From contig CASHTG010000012.1 of NCBI GenBank assembly GCA_949357655.1, positions 3,100,001 through 3,164,000 of the forward strand: 64,000 nt of DNA. Reading direction: 5' to 3'. Shown in pieces: positions 12,202-24,925 of this stretch. The notes under the pieces are model-generated. The model saw only the letters and a program-made list of their open reading frames with translations. It was not told where the DNA came from and did no database searches. A program made the position numbers and the translations under genes. This stretch comes from Parascedosporium putredinis. Lineage: Eukaryota; Ascomycota; Sordariomycetes; Microascales; Microascaceae. How positions within the stretch are numbered: position 1 is the stretch's first letter; each line of letters starts with the position of its first letter.

Positions 12202-14489
12202 CTATATTGCCACGATGTCCATGGCGTCACCGGTTTGGCCCGCCATATCAACAACTTCTTTTTCTTCTTCCATCATCTCGATCAAACTGTCAAGGTTTGC
12301 GTCGAGGGTCTCGGCGTCGACTGGATCCAGACACCTCTTGAGGAGGCGTCGGTATTGCTCAATCTTGTCGCCCGTTCCCACCATACTGAGGGCCTCCACG
12401 TAGTCCGATTCCGATTGCCTAAGGTCCTTCAGGAGCCCGGAAAGCTCCCGCGCCAGTTGTAGCTTCATCTCATAGGGCTCGTCGGCGGCATCCCCGTTGG
12501 CCATGCTAATGTCTTGGTCGACCGCTGCTTGCACCTGGAGTCGGTTCTGGTGCGTTATCAGGCTAAGGACCTCGTACTTTGCACGATTCGCTTCCGAGGC
12601 GATTTTGTTGGCCACATCTTCGGGTTCCAGCTGAGTCTCTAATTCCGCAATCTGTTGATTTAGAATGCTTAGCTCCATTTGGTTATTCGCGAGGATCTGT
12701 CTCGCCTCCTTCTCTGCAACGTCCTTTTCGGCCCAGTCTTCCTCAAAACCCTGAGCCAAGTCCTGTATCTTATCGAAGATGAGAGGCGAGATTCGCGAAT
12801 GGACAGTGTTGGCAGCCTCTGACGAGTAGGATGCCCCTAGCTTCTTTGTGCTCGATCGGTCTCCTCCCAGCGCATCTCGGAATGAGGTATGCCGTTGTGA
12901 CTCAGGGCCAAAGGGCGACGATGACCTCTGGGGCACCCGCTCTTTCGTCTTTGTATTCAACTCCATGATGAGCTCCTCAGCGCGGATGCCCTCGTTATTG
13001 GGGATATCTGTGGAGGCGTTACGTCCAATCAAGGACCTAATGCACTTGCGGGCGTTTCGTTTCGCAGCCAAATGGATCGCCGTGTTACCTTCATTGTCGC
13101 GCGCGTCAATGAGTTGCTGGACGAATGCGGGGTCGTGAGTTTCCATGAGCTTATTCAAGATATGGTCCAGATAGTACCGAGAGCATGATTGCCCGGTAAT
13201 CCGTTCGTTCCGGGTAGTAGCCGCATGATGGATTACGGTTAAGCCCAAGTGATCTCGAGCATCTATCGTATCGAACAGTTCTTTCATGACAGAGGGGAAA
13301 GTATCCTTCTCGTAGGAATTGGTGAAGTTGACAGCCCTCATAAAGGGAGTCTCCCCACGAACGTTCTTTACTGTGAGGTTGGCACCGAATCTTTTGAGCT
13401 GTCTAATCACATCGACATCGCCCATAGCCGAGGCCCAGTGCAATGCGGTGTGACCATCCGTGTCAATGGGCCAATTGGGTTGGAAATTCGCGGGGGCTCG
13501 GGCCGGTTTTCGGGCCTGGCTTTCTCATCCTTGCAGAGGAGAAAGTAGTCTAGGAGCTCGTCTCCATACACGGAGTGAAGCTGCTCGATTGCATCCTGCA
13601 TATCGTCACGCTTTCGCTTGCGATGGCCAGTCGATGGTCCCATGTCAAAGCGGTCATCTTCGCCCATATAGGAGGCTGAGGCTACCGTGACGTTATCGGG
13701 CGTGTCATCACCACCGACATCATTATCGTACTCTACGGGAGGAGGAGCAGCTATGGACTCGTTAGAACCATGATAGTGCTCGCAAAGCGGGCTACGGGGC
13801 GAGAGGGTGACATACTCCACTTAGGAACCGCCGGCTTTTTAGGTTGCTTTGGCTTGCTCGTGTGTCTGGGTGCTGGAGGCGGACTTTCGCTGCCAGCCTG
13901 GTACTCGAATATGAGTCTCAAGCGGTCGAAAACATTGTTTCTATGCGCTAGAGCCTCGCCCTGTTCCAAGGGAATCCAGGTACCTGCGATAACGAGTGAG
14001 TTTGCGTATTCTAGGGGAGATGGGGGTCGGATAAAGGAGAATACACACCTTGATATTTTCCGTAGCCACCTTGGATTTTCTCATGAACGTCTTTCTGAAC
14101 CTCTCGCTCTAGGATACGAGTTCGGGAGGGCTTCGGCATGCGTGGTTAGGAAACGGAGGGTAGTCATTGAATTGGTGGGAGACGGATGCGATACCTTGTC
14201 GAAGCCAGCGGCTTTGAGGATATGGGTGGCGTTGATCCAGTTATCATGTCTTCTTCGCATCACACTCTCCTTCAAGTCTGGTCCAAAAAGAAATTCATAT
14301 ACAGGAATCTGCAACAAACAATCGTGGAAAGAGTAAGTAAAGGAAAATTCTCCTGGCAACGTTGGCTAGCCTAGGGCAGGGTATGGTGTCGCTGATGCTT
14401 GCTGATGGAGAACAAGCGATGGGGGAAGAACCTACGCCGCTATACGTCGCGCCATACACGCCGGGGCCATTCCCGGCTGGCTTCACCAT
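12202..14489 (-). CDS. MBP1: MBP1/Res-type APSES transcription factor (two frame breaks)
   Basis: DNA-binding subunit of the MBF-type G1/S transcription complex; nuclear. Exons: 14436-14489, 14195-14308, 14049-14130 and 12202-13983. The start is the ATG of MVKPAGNGPG. The KilA-N/APSES domain is split across the first four exons (PVYEFLFGPDLKESVMRRR, DNWINATHILKAAGFDK, RTRILEREVQKDVHEKIQGG, then GTWIPLEQGEALA). The last exon adds a basic linker (HRKRKRDD), ankyrin repeats (GHTALHWAS, GLTVIHHAA, GNTAIHLAA) and a C-terminal coiled coil, the standard order for the family. The frame breaks near 13816 and at the G run 13492-13496; each is mended by one extra base. It is divergent from the monooxygenase gene. 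Three ACGCG boxes upstream suggest autoregulation. Confidence 0.95.
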
Positions 14490-15670
14490 CTTGAATATAT
14501 CTCGAGAGGCCAAAAATTACGAGATGCCCGTATTCTCAGCAAGGGTGTCGTCTCTGATGCCGTTGTGAGGTTGGGTAGCCTTGTTCTTCAGCCTGGCTTA
14601 GGTTGATGGGATTTCGCTGGGAGATTAGAATGGTGCAAGAAATCATGAGAAAGGGTTACGCGAGGCAGACGCGCTGAACGCGCCCGGACGTCCAACTCAG
14701 TAATCTTACCCAAGTGGGGAAAGCGGCTTTTGTCACGTGCTTTGCCTGCCCCCGGGTCCTGTGCCAAAAGCCAGAGAGGAGGCCGTTTCTGGAAATCAGG
14801 ATTGAACTAACCTGGTTTATTACCTAATCTTTGGGCCGCCCCTTTCCGTAACTCATCTCCACTTTTTGCTCCCAGGTGATCCCACTCGCTCGGAACGCAC
14901 GGGAATATCGATACAGTCAGCAATCCTTCAAAGACGCAAATGAATCCCCCCCAGCTTAAACTGTTCAAGAGTCCACATTAATATTAGAGCTTCGTCGCAG
15001 GGCTGAGGAAATAGAAGTTGCCAAGCCTATTTTTTTCTTCTTTTTCTTGGAGAGATAGGCCTCAAATATTTTGACTATACCTTCGCGTTAGCCCTCTATA
15101 CCCAATTGTTGAGATGCTTCATTAGCTTTAACGAGAGGTCGAGGGTTCACGCCATCGAGTTCCTTGCTGTTTCCCCAGTTCTACTTGTACACTACTTTAT
15201 TACAGCACCAGACGGGTGGGTGTTTCGGTATTAAGACCCAGGAAGGAGGGTGGCTAGTGCACTGATCCTACTGCAACGAGAGCAAGGGACTGCCCCAAAC
15301 GTCTTGAGCGCGGTCATCCATATTAATAGTGTACCATCTCGTCGCACAAGATCATCAATAATACCTACTCTTACTGAAGAAGGCGGCTCTACTTTCCATC
15401 TCCTCGGCGCGGACCATTTGCTTTTTTTCACTTCCCATCTCCTCTTTCCTTTTCTCTCCCTTTTTCATCCACGACGGGAATATGGTAGGTATTTGAAGCA
15501 ACATCTAAGCCTATCCTGCACGTATTCATCGTCCGAGTAGCCTCAAGAGTGTTAGTTGTACGAAGCTGAGTTTGCTCCTGAAGCAACGCTGCTCCAATCA
15601 TTTACGACAAGACCCAACCAGACCAGCGGGTCATCTCCATCCCCCGTCTTGCATCAATTGATAATAACCA
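14490..15670. other. Divergent intergenic region MBP1/monooxygenase
   Basis: About 1.2 kb between two outward-facing genes. Besides the ACGCG cluster it contains a palindromic CACGTG E-box at 14734-14739 and pyrimidine tracts near 15,030-15,050 and 15,420-15,470 that could belong to the monooxygenase core promoter. I see no coding sequence. Confidence 0.6.
14658..14683. promoter_or_regulatory. Cluster of three MCB-like ACGCG boxes
   Basis: ACGCG occurs at 14658, 14669 and 14678 (ACGCGA, ACGCGC, ACGCGC), 169-194 nt upstream of the MBP1 start codon. A TCGCGT box lies further out at 15083. Known MBF complexes bind ACGCGT-type MCB elements with a CGCG core. The close spacing in non-coding DNA suggests a real array, probably for the MBP1 gene itself; the divergent monooxygenase starts about 1 kb away. 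The motifs are seen; their function is inferred. Confidence 0.45.
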
Positions 15671-17417
15671 ATGGCTACCGTACCTAGCAAACGGGTGGCA
15701 GTCATCGGTGCCGGTATGTCATCCCCCTCCCCCATAACCTCCTCGAGGGATTGAGCTCTCTTTCTCATCGATGCATGCATTGTAATCACTTGGCATGACA
15801 CACTAACTGCTTGCCATTTGACAACTCAGGCCTCACGGGGCTCGTGGCGATCAAAGAGAACCTCTCGGAGGGCTCATCGGTCCAGTGTTTCGAGAAGCTG
15901 GGCCACATTGGGGCCAGTGGGCCTACAGCCCGGAAGCCCCCGAAGGCGTGCATTCGTCCATGTATCACGGCTGTATCCTAAATTCTTGCCGTGACACGTC
16001 GAGCTTCAGCGATTTCCCGCTCGACCCGGCGCGATACCCAGACTACTTTAGCCACTATCTGCAGCTGCGGTATCTGAACGAGTACGCGGACCACTTTAAA
16101 GTCAAGAAGCACATCCGGTTCAACACGCAAGTGCTTCAATGCGTCCCCGCGGCCCAGGGCGGATGGACGCTAGAGGTCCAGGAGAAGGATGGGGAGCGCG
16201 AGGAGCACCACTTTGACGCGCTCATCTGCGCGTCCGGCGCACTCGCCACGCCTGTCACGCCAGATTTCGCCGGTCGTGAGAGTTTTCGTGGGGAATTACT
16301 CCATAGCCACCACTACCGAACCCCCAGCCCGTTCGAGGGCAAGCGCGTGGCAATCATCGGTCTAGGAGCTCCGCGGTGGACATTGCTTGTGAACTTGGTC
16401 CCCAGGCGGCGGAGCTCCACCTCATCACGCGGCGTGGTGGGTGGGTTCTTCCTCGCTATGTCTTGGGAAAGCCGCTCGAAGCGTGGGATGGTACGTATGC
16501 CCCTCCCAAAGGAGAGAGAGAGAGAGAGGGTGAGCGATGCGAAAGATCCCTAACAGCGTTCTAGATCGAGCAACCCAGAGCTGGCTTCCTCACAGCGTGG
16601 CACAATGGCTTCAGACCAAGCTGGTCAATCTCATCGAAGGAAAGCCGCCCAAGGAGCTGGAATGCGAGCACGGGCTTCTCGCGCAGAACCCGACGATCCG
16701 AGGGGACTTTTACGAAAAGTCCGGACGGGCGTCGTCAAGGTGCACAGGGCGAGCGTAGAGGCGCTCAACGAAACGGGATTAGCCCTCTCCACCAACGTCC
16801 AGCTTGACGTGGACGTCATCATCTGCGCGACAGGATACAGCTTGACCGACATGCCGTACCTGCCCCGGGACGCCGTGGCCAGCCGTGAGCTGGCGGCACC
16901 GCATATCGATCTGTACAAGTTCATGGTCTCGCCCTGGTACGAGGACCTGTACGTTCTCGGGCGGTTGGAGGTGTTTGGCCCGCACGCCTCGGCGGCGGAG
17001 GCGCAGTCTCGCGTGGCGGCGGCCATGATCTCGGGAAAGCTGGCCAAGCCGGGCCACGAAGAGATGATGAAGAGCATCAAAGCGAACAGACACAAGATTT
17101 CCAACAACTTTGTCGACACGCCGCGGCACTTTCTCACGGTCCATTCGGTCGAGTATATCGATGATTTGCTCGCTCCCCTGGGCTGTGCGCCGTCTGTCGG
17201 CAAAGTCCTCGGGCAGATGTTCCGCGGGAATCCAATCCGGGCACTCAGTCTTTTCAAGGCGGTCTACTTTGGCATCCCGTGCAGTGGCCAGTGGAGGCTC
17301 TTTGGCTACGGACGGAACCAAAAGCTTGCAGAGGCCACCATATTTCGGATTGCCCACGGCGAGGGCGAGTTGTCGAAAGCAGAGCAGGAGGCTATCGGTG
17401 CCGTGGCATCCGCTTGA
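15671..17417 (+). CDS. Flavin-containing monooxygenase (three frame breaks)
   Basis: FAD- and NADPH-dependent oxygenase of the class B FMO family; substrate unknown. Exons: 15671-15713, 15830-16490 and 16565-17417. In order: the FAD-binding VAVIGAGLTGL motif, split by intron 1; the FMO signature FRGELLHSHHY (FxGxxxHxxxY) near 16,290; an NADPH-site GLG..SAVDIA near 16,365; and the late ICATGYSLTDMPYLP motif near 16,830. The frame breaks at the G run 15910-15913, near 16365 and at the A run 16715-16718; one base added to each gives a continuous protein with all motifs in place. Intron 2 carries a short GA repeat. No cluster partners are adjacent. A true pseudogene is possible but less likely, because housekeeping genes here are broken in the same way. 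Confidence 0.88.
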
Positions 17418-18632
17418 TTGATTCTCGAATCGGCACCTTTCAACACCTGACCCTGGATGGGTGTCGAGTTATTTTATCTGCTTCGGAAATGGGGCTTCTT
17501 TTTTGTACTTATACCACGCTCGCGTCCCCCCTTCCTATCGTTTTTTTTTTTTTTTTTCCCCTTTCTTCCCGGTAAACCCTTCTTTTCCTTTGTGCTGCTC
17601 AGTATAGTTCTCCCGGCATACCTTATAATCCTTGTGTTACTAGTCTTGACATATATATCCGGACCTCTAATTACAATCCTAAATTCCTACATGTATCAAT
17701 ACAGACCAAGTTTACAAGATAGAAGAATCGGGGCCGTTTTGCGGGCCGATGATTAAACATTTTCTCGTTCCCACATAGTGTGATGCCAAGCGAGTGCCAG
17801 GGATGAACGGTTCCTATTCCTCTTGACATGAATGCCGAGAAGCGGACACGCTGGTGATAGGGTGGTGGGCAATGCGCTGTTACATGAAGATCAAGGTGCA
17901 CGTAGAGTCCGGAGTGCTATTGCAGCCATCACATATGCCCGGGCCTTTTGCCATGGCCCATCGTATGGCATCGGTGCACAATAAGAGGAGAGGCTTAGCA
18001 GAGAGCGGTTGCTCCTCATGCAGCACGAGCAGGGCGGTCGTTTTTTTTTTTTTTGTTTTCCCCCTCATTTTCGGAGAGAACAAAAAAGAACGAGTTCGGG
18101 CTCGGCAACTAGGACAGTAGTATGACGCACAGCGCGCTTCCCTCGTTTCCTCGATACATGTAAAGTGGGACTATTAGTGTAGAGAGGAAGGAAAACACAA
18201 TGTCGCCGTTACATCTCGGAATCGAGCATGATGATGCAATGCAATGCACCCGCAGGCGGCGGCTCCGCTTCTGGGGGCAGGGGCCGAACACGAGATTAGT
18301 GAAATAGTGCGCTTTGCGGGCAGAGGTTGTTTAGTGGGCAGCGTCAAAGGCTTTTGTCTTTTGTTTTTTTCTCTTCTTTTCTAGTTTCGAGTACTTGGTC
18401 GATGGATATCGGGTCGGGGGTCGGTTGATTCAATCTTGTCAACTCTCGCTCGACTGTCTTTCCAGGCCTTTGAATTTGGAATCACGGTGGCATTTCACAA
18501 GCATTCGACATCCATTGTATTCATTTCGTCTAGGCGCATCCATCAATTCCATTGCCCGCATATCGAAGGTGGAACTTGATGCTCGACTCAACGTGTTGAG
18601 GCTCCTCCTCGTATGGGGACTGCAGCTCGGCC

Positions 18633-18656
18633 CTATGGACCTATGGACCTATGAAC
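18633..18656. repeat. 8-bp tandem repeat
   Basis: CTATGGAC is present twice exactly and a third time with one change. It is intergenic and has no evident function. Confidence 0.85.
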
Positions 18657-20385
18657 TGACTAGACCCACCAACTTTTGGGCAACTCAGCTCAAATCAGCC
18701 GACTGATCCAGTCCGGGATATCCAGTCGTTGATCATTGTCGCGCAAAGGCTCCCAAGAATAGAACACATGGTGGGCACTTGGGCGAACAAGGATTGAGGC
18801 AGTGTGTCAAGGCTTTGGCTGACGCGCTGATCCCTTTGGGCCTCGAGAGGCGCCTCTCGTTTCCTTCTCCGTGTTTCCCTTTCTCCTTTGTCATTGGGTC
18901 ACATCTTTTCAGAGTTCCAATACTGCATCCACAATCTATGCATAATACGTGTAGTGCTAAGCCCGCGAGGAACGATGTTTACCCAGGTGACATGACGGCA
19001 TGCGGCTCCAGGTAAGCCTACGACCAGGGTAAGAGCGCATCAAAAGGGTTCTACGGCATAGTTGGCGAGAAGAAAGAAAGAAAGAACAAAAAAAAAGCAA
19101 AAGAGAAAAAGATCGACAGAGGCTGGACACCTGTTTCCATTCTCACGATACGAGGTGGGCACCGACCCCGTTCAGAAATACTGGGGGTCGCGCTTGAGAG
19201 GGCCAAGCCAGGCCAAAAGTTCCCCGGCTGGGCCGCGCCGAGGGTAGCAGTGGGATCGGCAGATCGGATTGGCGCCCCATAGTGCAGTAGCTCGTGTATC
19301 GTGCGTATATCGTGTATGGGGAAACACTGGAGGCAAACAGGAAGCCGAAGACGCCAGCCACCACCCAACGGCTGGCGCCCGAGTCCTCCTGGCTGTCGAA
19401 ACAGCGCTTGAGGTATGGTATGTGGGCTTGCTGGGTGGAGGATAGATCAATTTTGATGAACAAAGTGTAACCCGGTTCTCGGTGGGAGGTATTCAACGCA
19501 GCCAAGAGGGTGCCAGAAGACGGAAGGCCCTTTGTTGTTACGAGATAGCATGGAGTGGGATGCCAAGAAGCCAAAGAAGGCCCAGAAAGAAAAAGAAAGG
19601 AAAAAGAAAAGAAAGAGGCAGGCGAATGTGAGATGACATGGGTGATCTAGGTTTGCATCTCGCTGTCATCGCGCGACTTGTCTACAACAAGCAAGCGCGC
19701 CAAAACATCAAAGTTAGAGTCCACGATGCGCGCTACGACCAAGGTGGCATGTTAATGTTTAAAAAAAAAAAAATTCGCAAGGGCCTTAATGTTGACAGCA
19801 TACTAGCAGATCCATATACTCATTGGTTTCCAGTGGCCCAAATCTTGTAGTTCTAAATCAAGAAGAAGAAGAAAACAATTCCTCCGTTCTGCTGCCTCTA
19901 AGTTTGGACTTGCCGGAGCTCCAGTCCCGTTCGGGGCATGAGTGAGGTGATCAGCACGCCTCAGTCACCCAAGCCGCTAACACGAGAACGAGAGACAGCA
20001 TTGAACGACCTTTGCCAGGGGACAATGACAATGGGGTATCGTTCCATCGATTAGGTACAATCCAGGAGCTTGGAGGTCTCAATGATACGGCCCAACGTTA
20101 CCGTTGCAGGTCATTCGATCCACCATCGCTGGGCGGAGCCATCCCCCGACACATCATGGATCACAGCGGCGTGGCAACTTTGAACACGGCCTTGCCCGCC
20201 TTGCCCGCTTCCTCTTCCTATTTCGGGCTTTCTTTTTCTCGGGATTGGCATTCTTCGGAGAGCCTCGTATAAGCGCCTTTTGCACTTTCTCACCACTCCC
20301 TGTTTCCTTGTTACCCTGATGACCACTCCGGAGCAAAGCAGAGAGCGTATCCCCCATCCGTCGTCACTGATCAATTCGCTGTGCA

Positions 20386-20392
20386 TATAAAG
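20386..20392 (+). promoter_or_regulatory. TATA box of the cerato-platanin gene
   Basis: TATAAAG lies 181 nt upstream of the start codon. It is followed by a pyrimidine-rich leader (CTCTCT-type, 20,400-20,570), the usual arrangement for a highly expressed secreted fungal protein. This implies a 5' UTR of about 150 nt. Confidence 0.5.
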
Positions 20393-20572
20393 AAGACGAC
20401 ATCCCCTTCTTTTTCATATTCTCTTTTGGAAAAGAAACATCATCACACACTCTCCAACAGCTTCCAGACGACACAGTTCTACTCTCTCCCAATCTCGACA
20501 GCTTCTCACGCATCCATTCGCAACCTCTCTCTGTCTCTCTCTCGCCCACTCCTCATCCCCAATCATTTCACC

Positions 20573-21193
20573 ATGAAGTTCTCCGCCTTCACCAGCATCA
20601 TTGCTCTGGCCACCTCGGCCTCCGCCGTCTCTGGTACGTTGAAACAAGAAATGGACCAGCCGGTCTCACTCAACTTACATCCCGGGGCGGGGAGAATGTG
20701 AGACAGTGAAAAGTAGCCAAAACAGCGACTAATTTGATCTGTAGTCGGTTATGACCAGGGATTCGATGATGGCAGCCGCTCTATGCTCTCGGTAGCCTGC
20801 TCCGACGGGTCTAACGGCCTTGCTAGCCGTTTCCCCACTCAAGGAAACCTCCTCGGTTCCCTTACATCGGAGGTGCCCCCGCTATCGAAGGCTGGAACTC
20901 TGCCAACGTGAGTGATCTCGCCCAAATGGCAGGCCCTTTTTTACCCAATCTATACCCTCGCCTATCTTGAACGAACACCACTAACGTACGGAATTCACTT
21001 TTCGCTGTAGTGCGGCTCTTGCTGGAAACTCACCTACAATAACAAGTCCATCTATGTGCTTGCCATCGACCGTGCCAGCAGCTTCAACATTGCCCTCGGC
21101 GCCATGAACGACCTGACCAACGGTAACGCCGTTGGACTCGGTAGGGTCGAAGCTGCCGTTGAGCAGGTCAACAAGTCCTTCTGCGGACTCTAA
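20573..21193 (+). CDS. Cerato-platanin family secreted protein (one frame break)
   Basis: Small secreted protein of the cerato-platanin family, known for cell-wall/chitin association and for eliciting plant defence. Exons: 20573-20633, 20745-20907 and 21011-21193. It begins with a signal peptide (MKFSAFTSIIALATSASA). The mature part has the family features: a YDxGxDDGSRS start, ACSDGSNGL, the CGSCW pair at the exon 3 start, ALGAMNDLTNG, and a C-terminal Cys-Gly-Leu end. The four cysteines expected for two disulfides are present. Exon 2 loses the reading frame near 20,857, one base short; the rest of the domain continues in another frame to the natural stop. Total length is about 120-140 residues, normal for the family. 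The promoter has a TATA box and a CT-rich leader. Confidence 0.92.
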
Positions 21194-22877
21194 AGAAGCC
21201 TGGCCGTATTGGATAGGCACTCGGTACATGTAGTCCAACAGCTCACTTGGGCCGAGCTCGATCCTCCCGTCTAGCCTCGTGTCACTTGCCCCCACCATAA
21301 TAAGGATAATGATGATGATGCCGGCCCAAGGGGAGAGCCCGGGTGGAAAGGATGGTGGTAGAGAATCGAACCCCTTCTAAGCGCATGGCGGGCGTGCTGC
21401 GGAGGGGTGAAAGAAGGCCTTATGATTGCATCTGAATGATAGACGAATTTACATAGCACGCTCCCTAATTTACAAGAACTTAATAATCACTACTGGCCTC
21501 CTTCGTTATTGAGTTGTATCACCTCCAAAACCTATATCCTCAAACGTCTCTATCAGTCCAGTGGGAATGGGTCGGATAATGCTGTTTTAGGAGGTACGCT
21601 AGAACAATTTCAACTTAAAGATCCCGACGAGCCGGCAGTGTCTTACACTAATAAACGCCAGCAGACCCGGTTTGGTTACTCGGATGGCTTGTAAGAAACG
21701 GAGCTAGAAGATCCGTGTGTGGCACGAGCAGCACTCACCAACAACAAGGGGAGCAGGTAATAATTTCGTTTTGCCCTTTTTATTCTTCTTTTGGGGGTAA
21801 AGAAGCCGAGAAGGAGGAAGGCTGGTTCCTGGCTTCATCCATCAATTGATCCATGCGTTCAGCGAAACACCATTTGAGGCCTGTTCCATGATAATTCCTG
21901 CATCGCACTTCTTCACGGAGGAACAGGGCGGAAGGCGCCAAAACGGGCAAGGTCTTTTAGGCCGGCGTTCCCGTATCGGTTTGGGGCAAGGATCAATGAT
22001 TGGCTTCTTCGGGTGTGCGATTCTGTGCCTTCAGTGTTCAACCTAGCACGCCGGTTGCGGACTGACTAATAATAATAAGAGTGTCAAGTATGAGTAGTTG
22101 CGTTGGGCACATCGGGATGGCCCTTGATGGCCGAAGGAAGGATCGATGAATGGGCCACCACCATTTGCTTTGCTCTGTGTCAGCCGCACTCCTGCTGCCT
22201 TCTCCTCATTTTCTTCCCTTTCTTTTCCTTCTTTTGGATCTTCACCATGATATCGTGGACTGTCCGTTACTTGTCGAATATATTCTCGTCGTTTTTCCCC
22301 GCATAGCGTTTGTGGTCTAGCTTCGCCCCCCTCGAGCCACTGAGCCGAGCCGTTGTCGGATTAAAAGTCTCAATCCGGTGCCATCAAGCCTCCGGCCGGC
22401 GACATCGGTTGTAATCGGCACCAGAAAAAAAGAGGCGGCGACAAAGACGACCTTGCTACTGGACCCTTGCGTCTTTTCTCTGACCTAGGAATCTTCTTGA
22501 GCACTCGGCGTTTCACCAAAAAGATTAAACTCTTCTCGAGCTCATCTAACGCTTAGCCCCCCATTCTGGAAACCACCTGATAACCCTCTCGATCACGCTT
22601 TTCCGCGGCTCTTGATAGCTCCGTTGCTTGAAGTCATACTACTTACCTCGACGTGCACTCCACACTTTGAATCGCCATTAGCACTAGCTGGCTACCCTTT
22701 TGAACTTTTCGTCTTCCTCTTGATGTCGTCTTCCGCCTTGGCCTAGCAGAATTGTCTCTGTTTCTCTGCCCTCTCCCATCCTGCTCTGCTTCTCTGATCG
22801 AGGGACTTGGATCCTGCTGCAGTCGTCATAGCTTCCCCCTTTTGGTTCAGAGTTCAACACTAGTCTTGCTCTTCAGC
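21194..22877. other. Intergenic region with no supported gene
   Basis: About 1.7 kb. The left part is the 3' flank of the cerato-platanin gene. The right part (about 22,560-22,877) is CT-rich and is the likely promoter and leader of the F-box gene. I see no coding content or structured repeats. Confidence 0.55.
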
Positions 22878-24347
22878 ATGTCCAAGGCCACCCTTGGGTC
22901 GCTCCCCATTGAGCTTCACATCCAAATCCTCTCCTACCTCGACCTCGAGCCGCCCTCTTATTCGAGGTTCACTAACAGGCCCACCCCGCACATGCTAGAC
23001 GCTCCCTCCAACCAACCTCTCAAAAGTGTTTCCCAAGTCAACAAGAAATGGCGGGCTGTGGCTATCCCCTTCCTCTTCCAACACACAATTTGGCGCGCTC
23101 AACCCGACGCTCTCATCCAACTAAGCGGATGCACCAACCCAAAAGAGATAGACGTCATCAGGTTCCTGGCCGACCATGACATTTGTTCTCGCGTTGAAAG
23201 CATGGTCCTCGTCGTCGAGCCACCCTCGACGACGATGATGAAGTAGACACGCAGCCCTCTTCCGATTCTCTACTCGTGAACTGCGAGACGCTCTGGGAGA
23301 CACTCTTCTCCGCCATTGATCCGCTGAGATTCTCCATCATATCGCGACCCGCCCGCTTCGGCCTGCTTCTTGCCCTTCCCCTTGACTTTGACACTCTCTG
23401 GAGCTACGGCAGCCACGAACACGTCCTATCCTTCGCGCGGGACAGCCGCCTCGTGATGCCATCCCCACAACTTCCGGCAAGCGATCCCGTGCTGGCACCG
23501 CGCAGCAGAATCTTCACCATCCGGCCGTGGACCGCAACCCTGCTCAACGAAGGATGCAACCTCGGGGTGTACAAGACGTACGATTACCACCGCAAGCACC
23601 CCCTCCATCTTGTCTGCCTTGCTGTGCGGTCCCCACACGGCCGGGCTCCACACTATGCTCGTGGATCGCCCTCTTCTCGCCCCGTCCGTCCAAGACTTTA
23701 GCTACATTGCCGAATTCCCCATCTCGGACCACTTTAGGAAGATTGTGCAGCACCTGCCGCTCCTTCGGCGCCTCTACGTCCAACTCGTCCCTCAACCCCC
23801 GTGCTGAAAAGTGCCCTGGAGGCCGGCGATATCGATGTGCGTGATTTGTGGTTGGAGCGCAACGCGTCGTATGCCGCCCTCATGACCAACTTGTTCGCGT
23901 GGACCGCCTCGACAAATTGGAGGAGTCTTCGAGTGCTGGAAAGCGGGGATACAGCGGACAAGGTACGTTTCAGAAGAGGGGAAAGAATAAAAAGGGAAGA
24001 AAGGGAAGAATGGGAAAGAAAGTTCACACCCATGGCTGCATGTGTACCGCGAGGCTTTGAGCAACAGACTAATTACGCCCACGCAACTATTTTAGCAAGC
24101 TTGGGACCTGGCTGCCCACTACATGCTTCGGGGCCAAACGAAGAAGTGGGCCATCGAACGCGACGGCGTCTTTGTTTGGGTCGAACCAGATGCCGCAAGA
24201 GCCCGCGAGTAAGTCTCCATCCGAGAGTCCTATCCAAACTTCTTTTCTTCTTCTCGTCCCACGCAAGATTGTAGGAATGCTAATTCGATTGTGTCGTTGT
24301 TTGGAAACAGCGAGGGTAGTTTGGAAAGGCTTGCTTTTCGGGGGTAG
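22878..24347 (+). CDS. F-box protein (three frame breaks)
   Basis: Probable substrate adaptor of an SCF ubiquitin ligase; the target is unknown. Exons: 22878-23962, 24096-24208 and 24275-24347. The N-terminus is a fungal F-box (LGSLPIELHIQILSYLDLEP, then LKSVSQVNKKWRAVAIPFLF), followed by a long C-terminal region with leucine-rich stretches but no clear repeat family. The frame breaks at the C runs 23223-23225, 23599-23603 and 23796-23800. Adding one C mends the first and third; the middle one needs two added or one removed. Introns 1 and 2 then join cleanly (DTADK to QAWDLAAHYM, and ARE to NANSIVSLFG). Many fungal F-box genes are lineage-specific, so a specific function cannot be assigned. 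Confidence 0.82.
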
Positions 24348-24925
24348 AGACTCTGCCTTTTCCCACCATTAGCAACTATATAAATGAGCAGTAGACCAGT
24401 GTGGTTTAACGGAAGTCGGGTATTTCTTTTTACCGTACAACTTCTCTTTTGTCAACATATGATCCAAAGCGACTCAGGATCGCGACGGGACCCCCTTTTC
24501 TTTTGCACCAAGAAAATGCACATGTACTGAGCGCAAGATGCGGCTGTATTCTATTTACGATAAGATGTAACATGCGAACCTATGCAGAATATGATGAAAA
24601 TTTCAACCCTTGATATATCAAGAAAAATGATGATGATGCTACCCCAAAAGGAAAAAACATATATGCAATTCCCTAGCCTGGGAGCCCTTTCCAACCCTAT
24701 GTTGGCCGTCGTCCTAGATGTCGTTGCCTTGTGCGTGTGTGTGCGTATAGTCTATGTATTCCCATGCGGAAGCCAGAAGGCCAAAGAGGGAGAAGAGAGA
24801 GAGATATATAGAAAAAGAAAGATAAGAGAGGTTAGGAAGATATTCAAGAAGAAAGGCATATAGGGAAAGGGGAACGAGGTGACAATCAGCAACGGAAGCC
24901 CCCTTTACAATATCTCAGGCTCCAC
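24348..24925. other. Convergent 3' region
   Basis: About 0.6 kb between the stops of the F-box and transporter genes. It is AT-richer than its neighbours, with short purine runs (24,780-24,860). It is presumably the two 3' UTRs; nothing else is seen. Confidence 0.6.

Larger units (their letters stand above)
17418..20572. other. Intergenic region with no supported gene
   Basis: About 3.2 kb between two same-strand genes. It contains homopolymeric T and A tracts (17,540-17,560, 18,041-18,054, 19,761-19,772), a purine-rich stretch (19,580-19,616) and an 8-bp tandem repeat. Small open frames have no recognisable content. The right end is the cerato-platanin promoter. Confidence 0.55.

Noticed and set aside
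15671..17417. Monooxygenase, F-box and other broken genes as true pseudogenes
   Set aside because: The breaks are single-base losses in short homopolymers, with splice sites and motifs fully conserved and no excess stop codons. Housekeeping genes show the same pattern.
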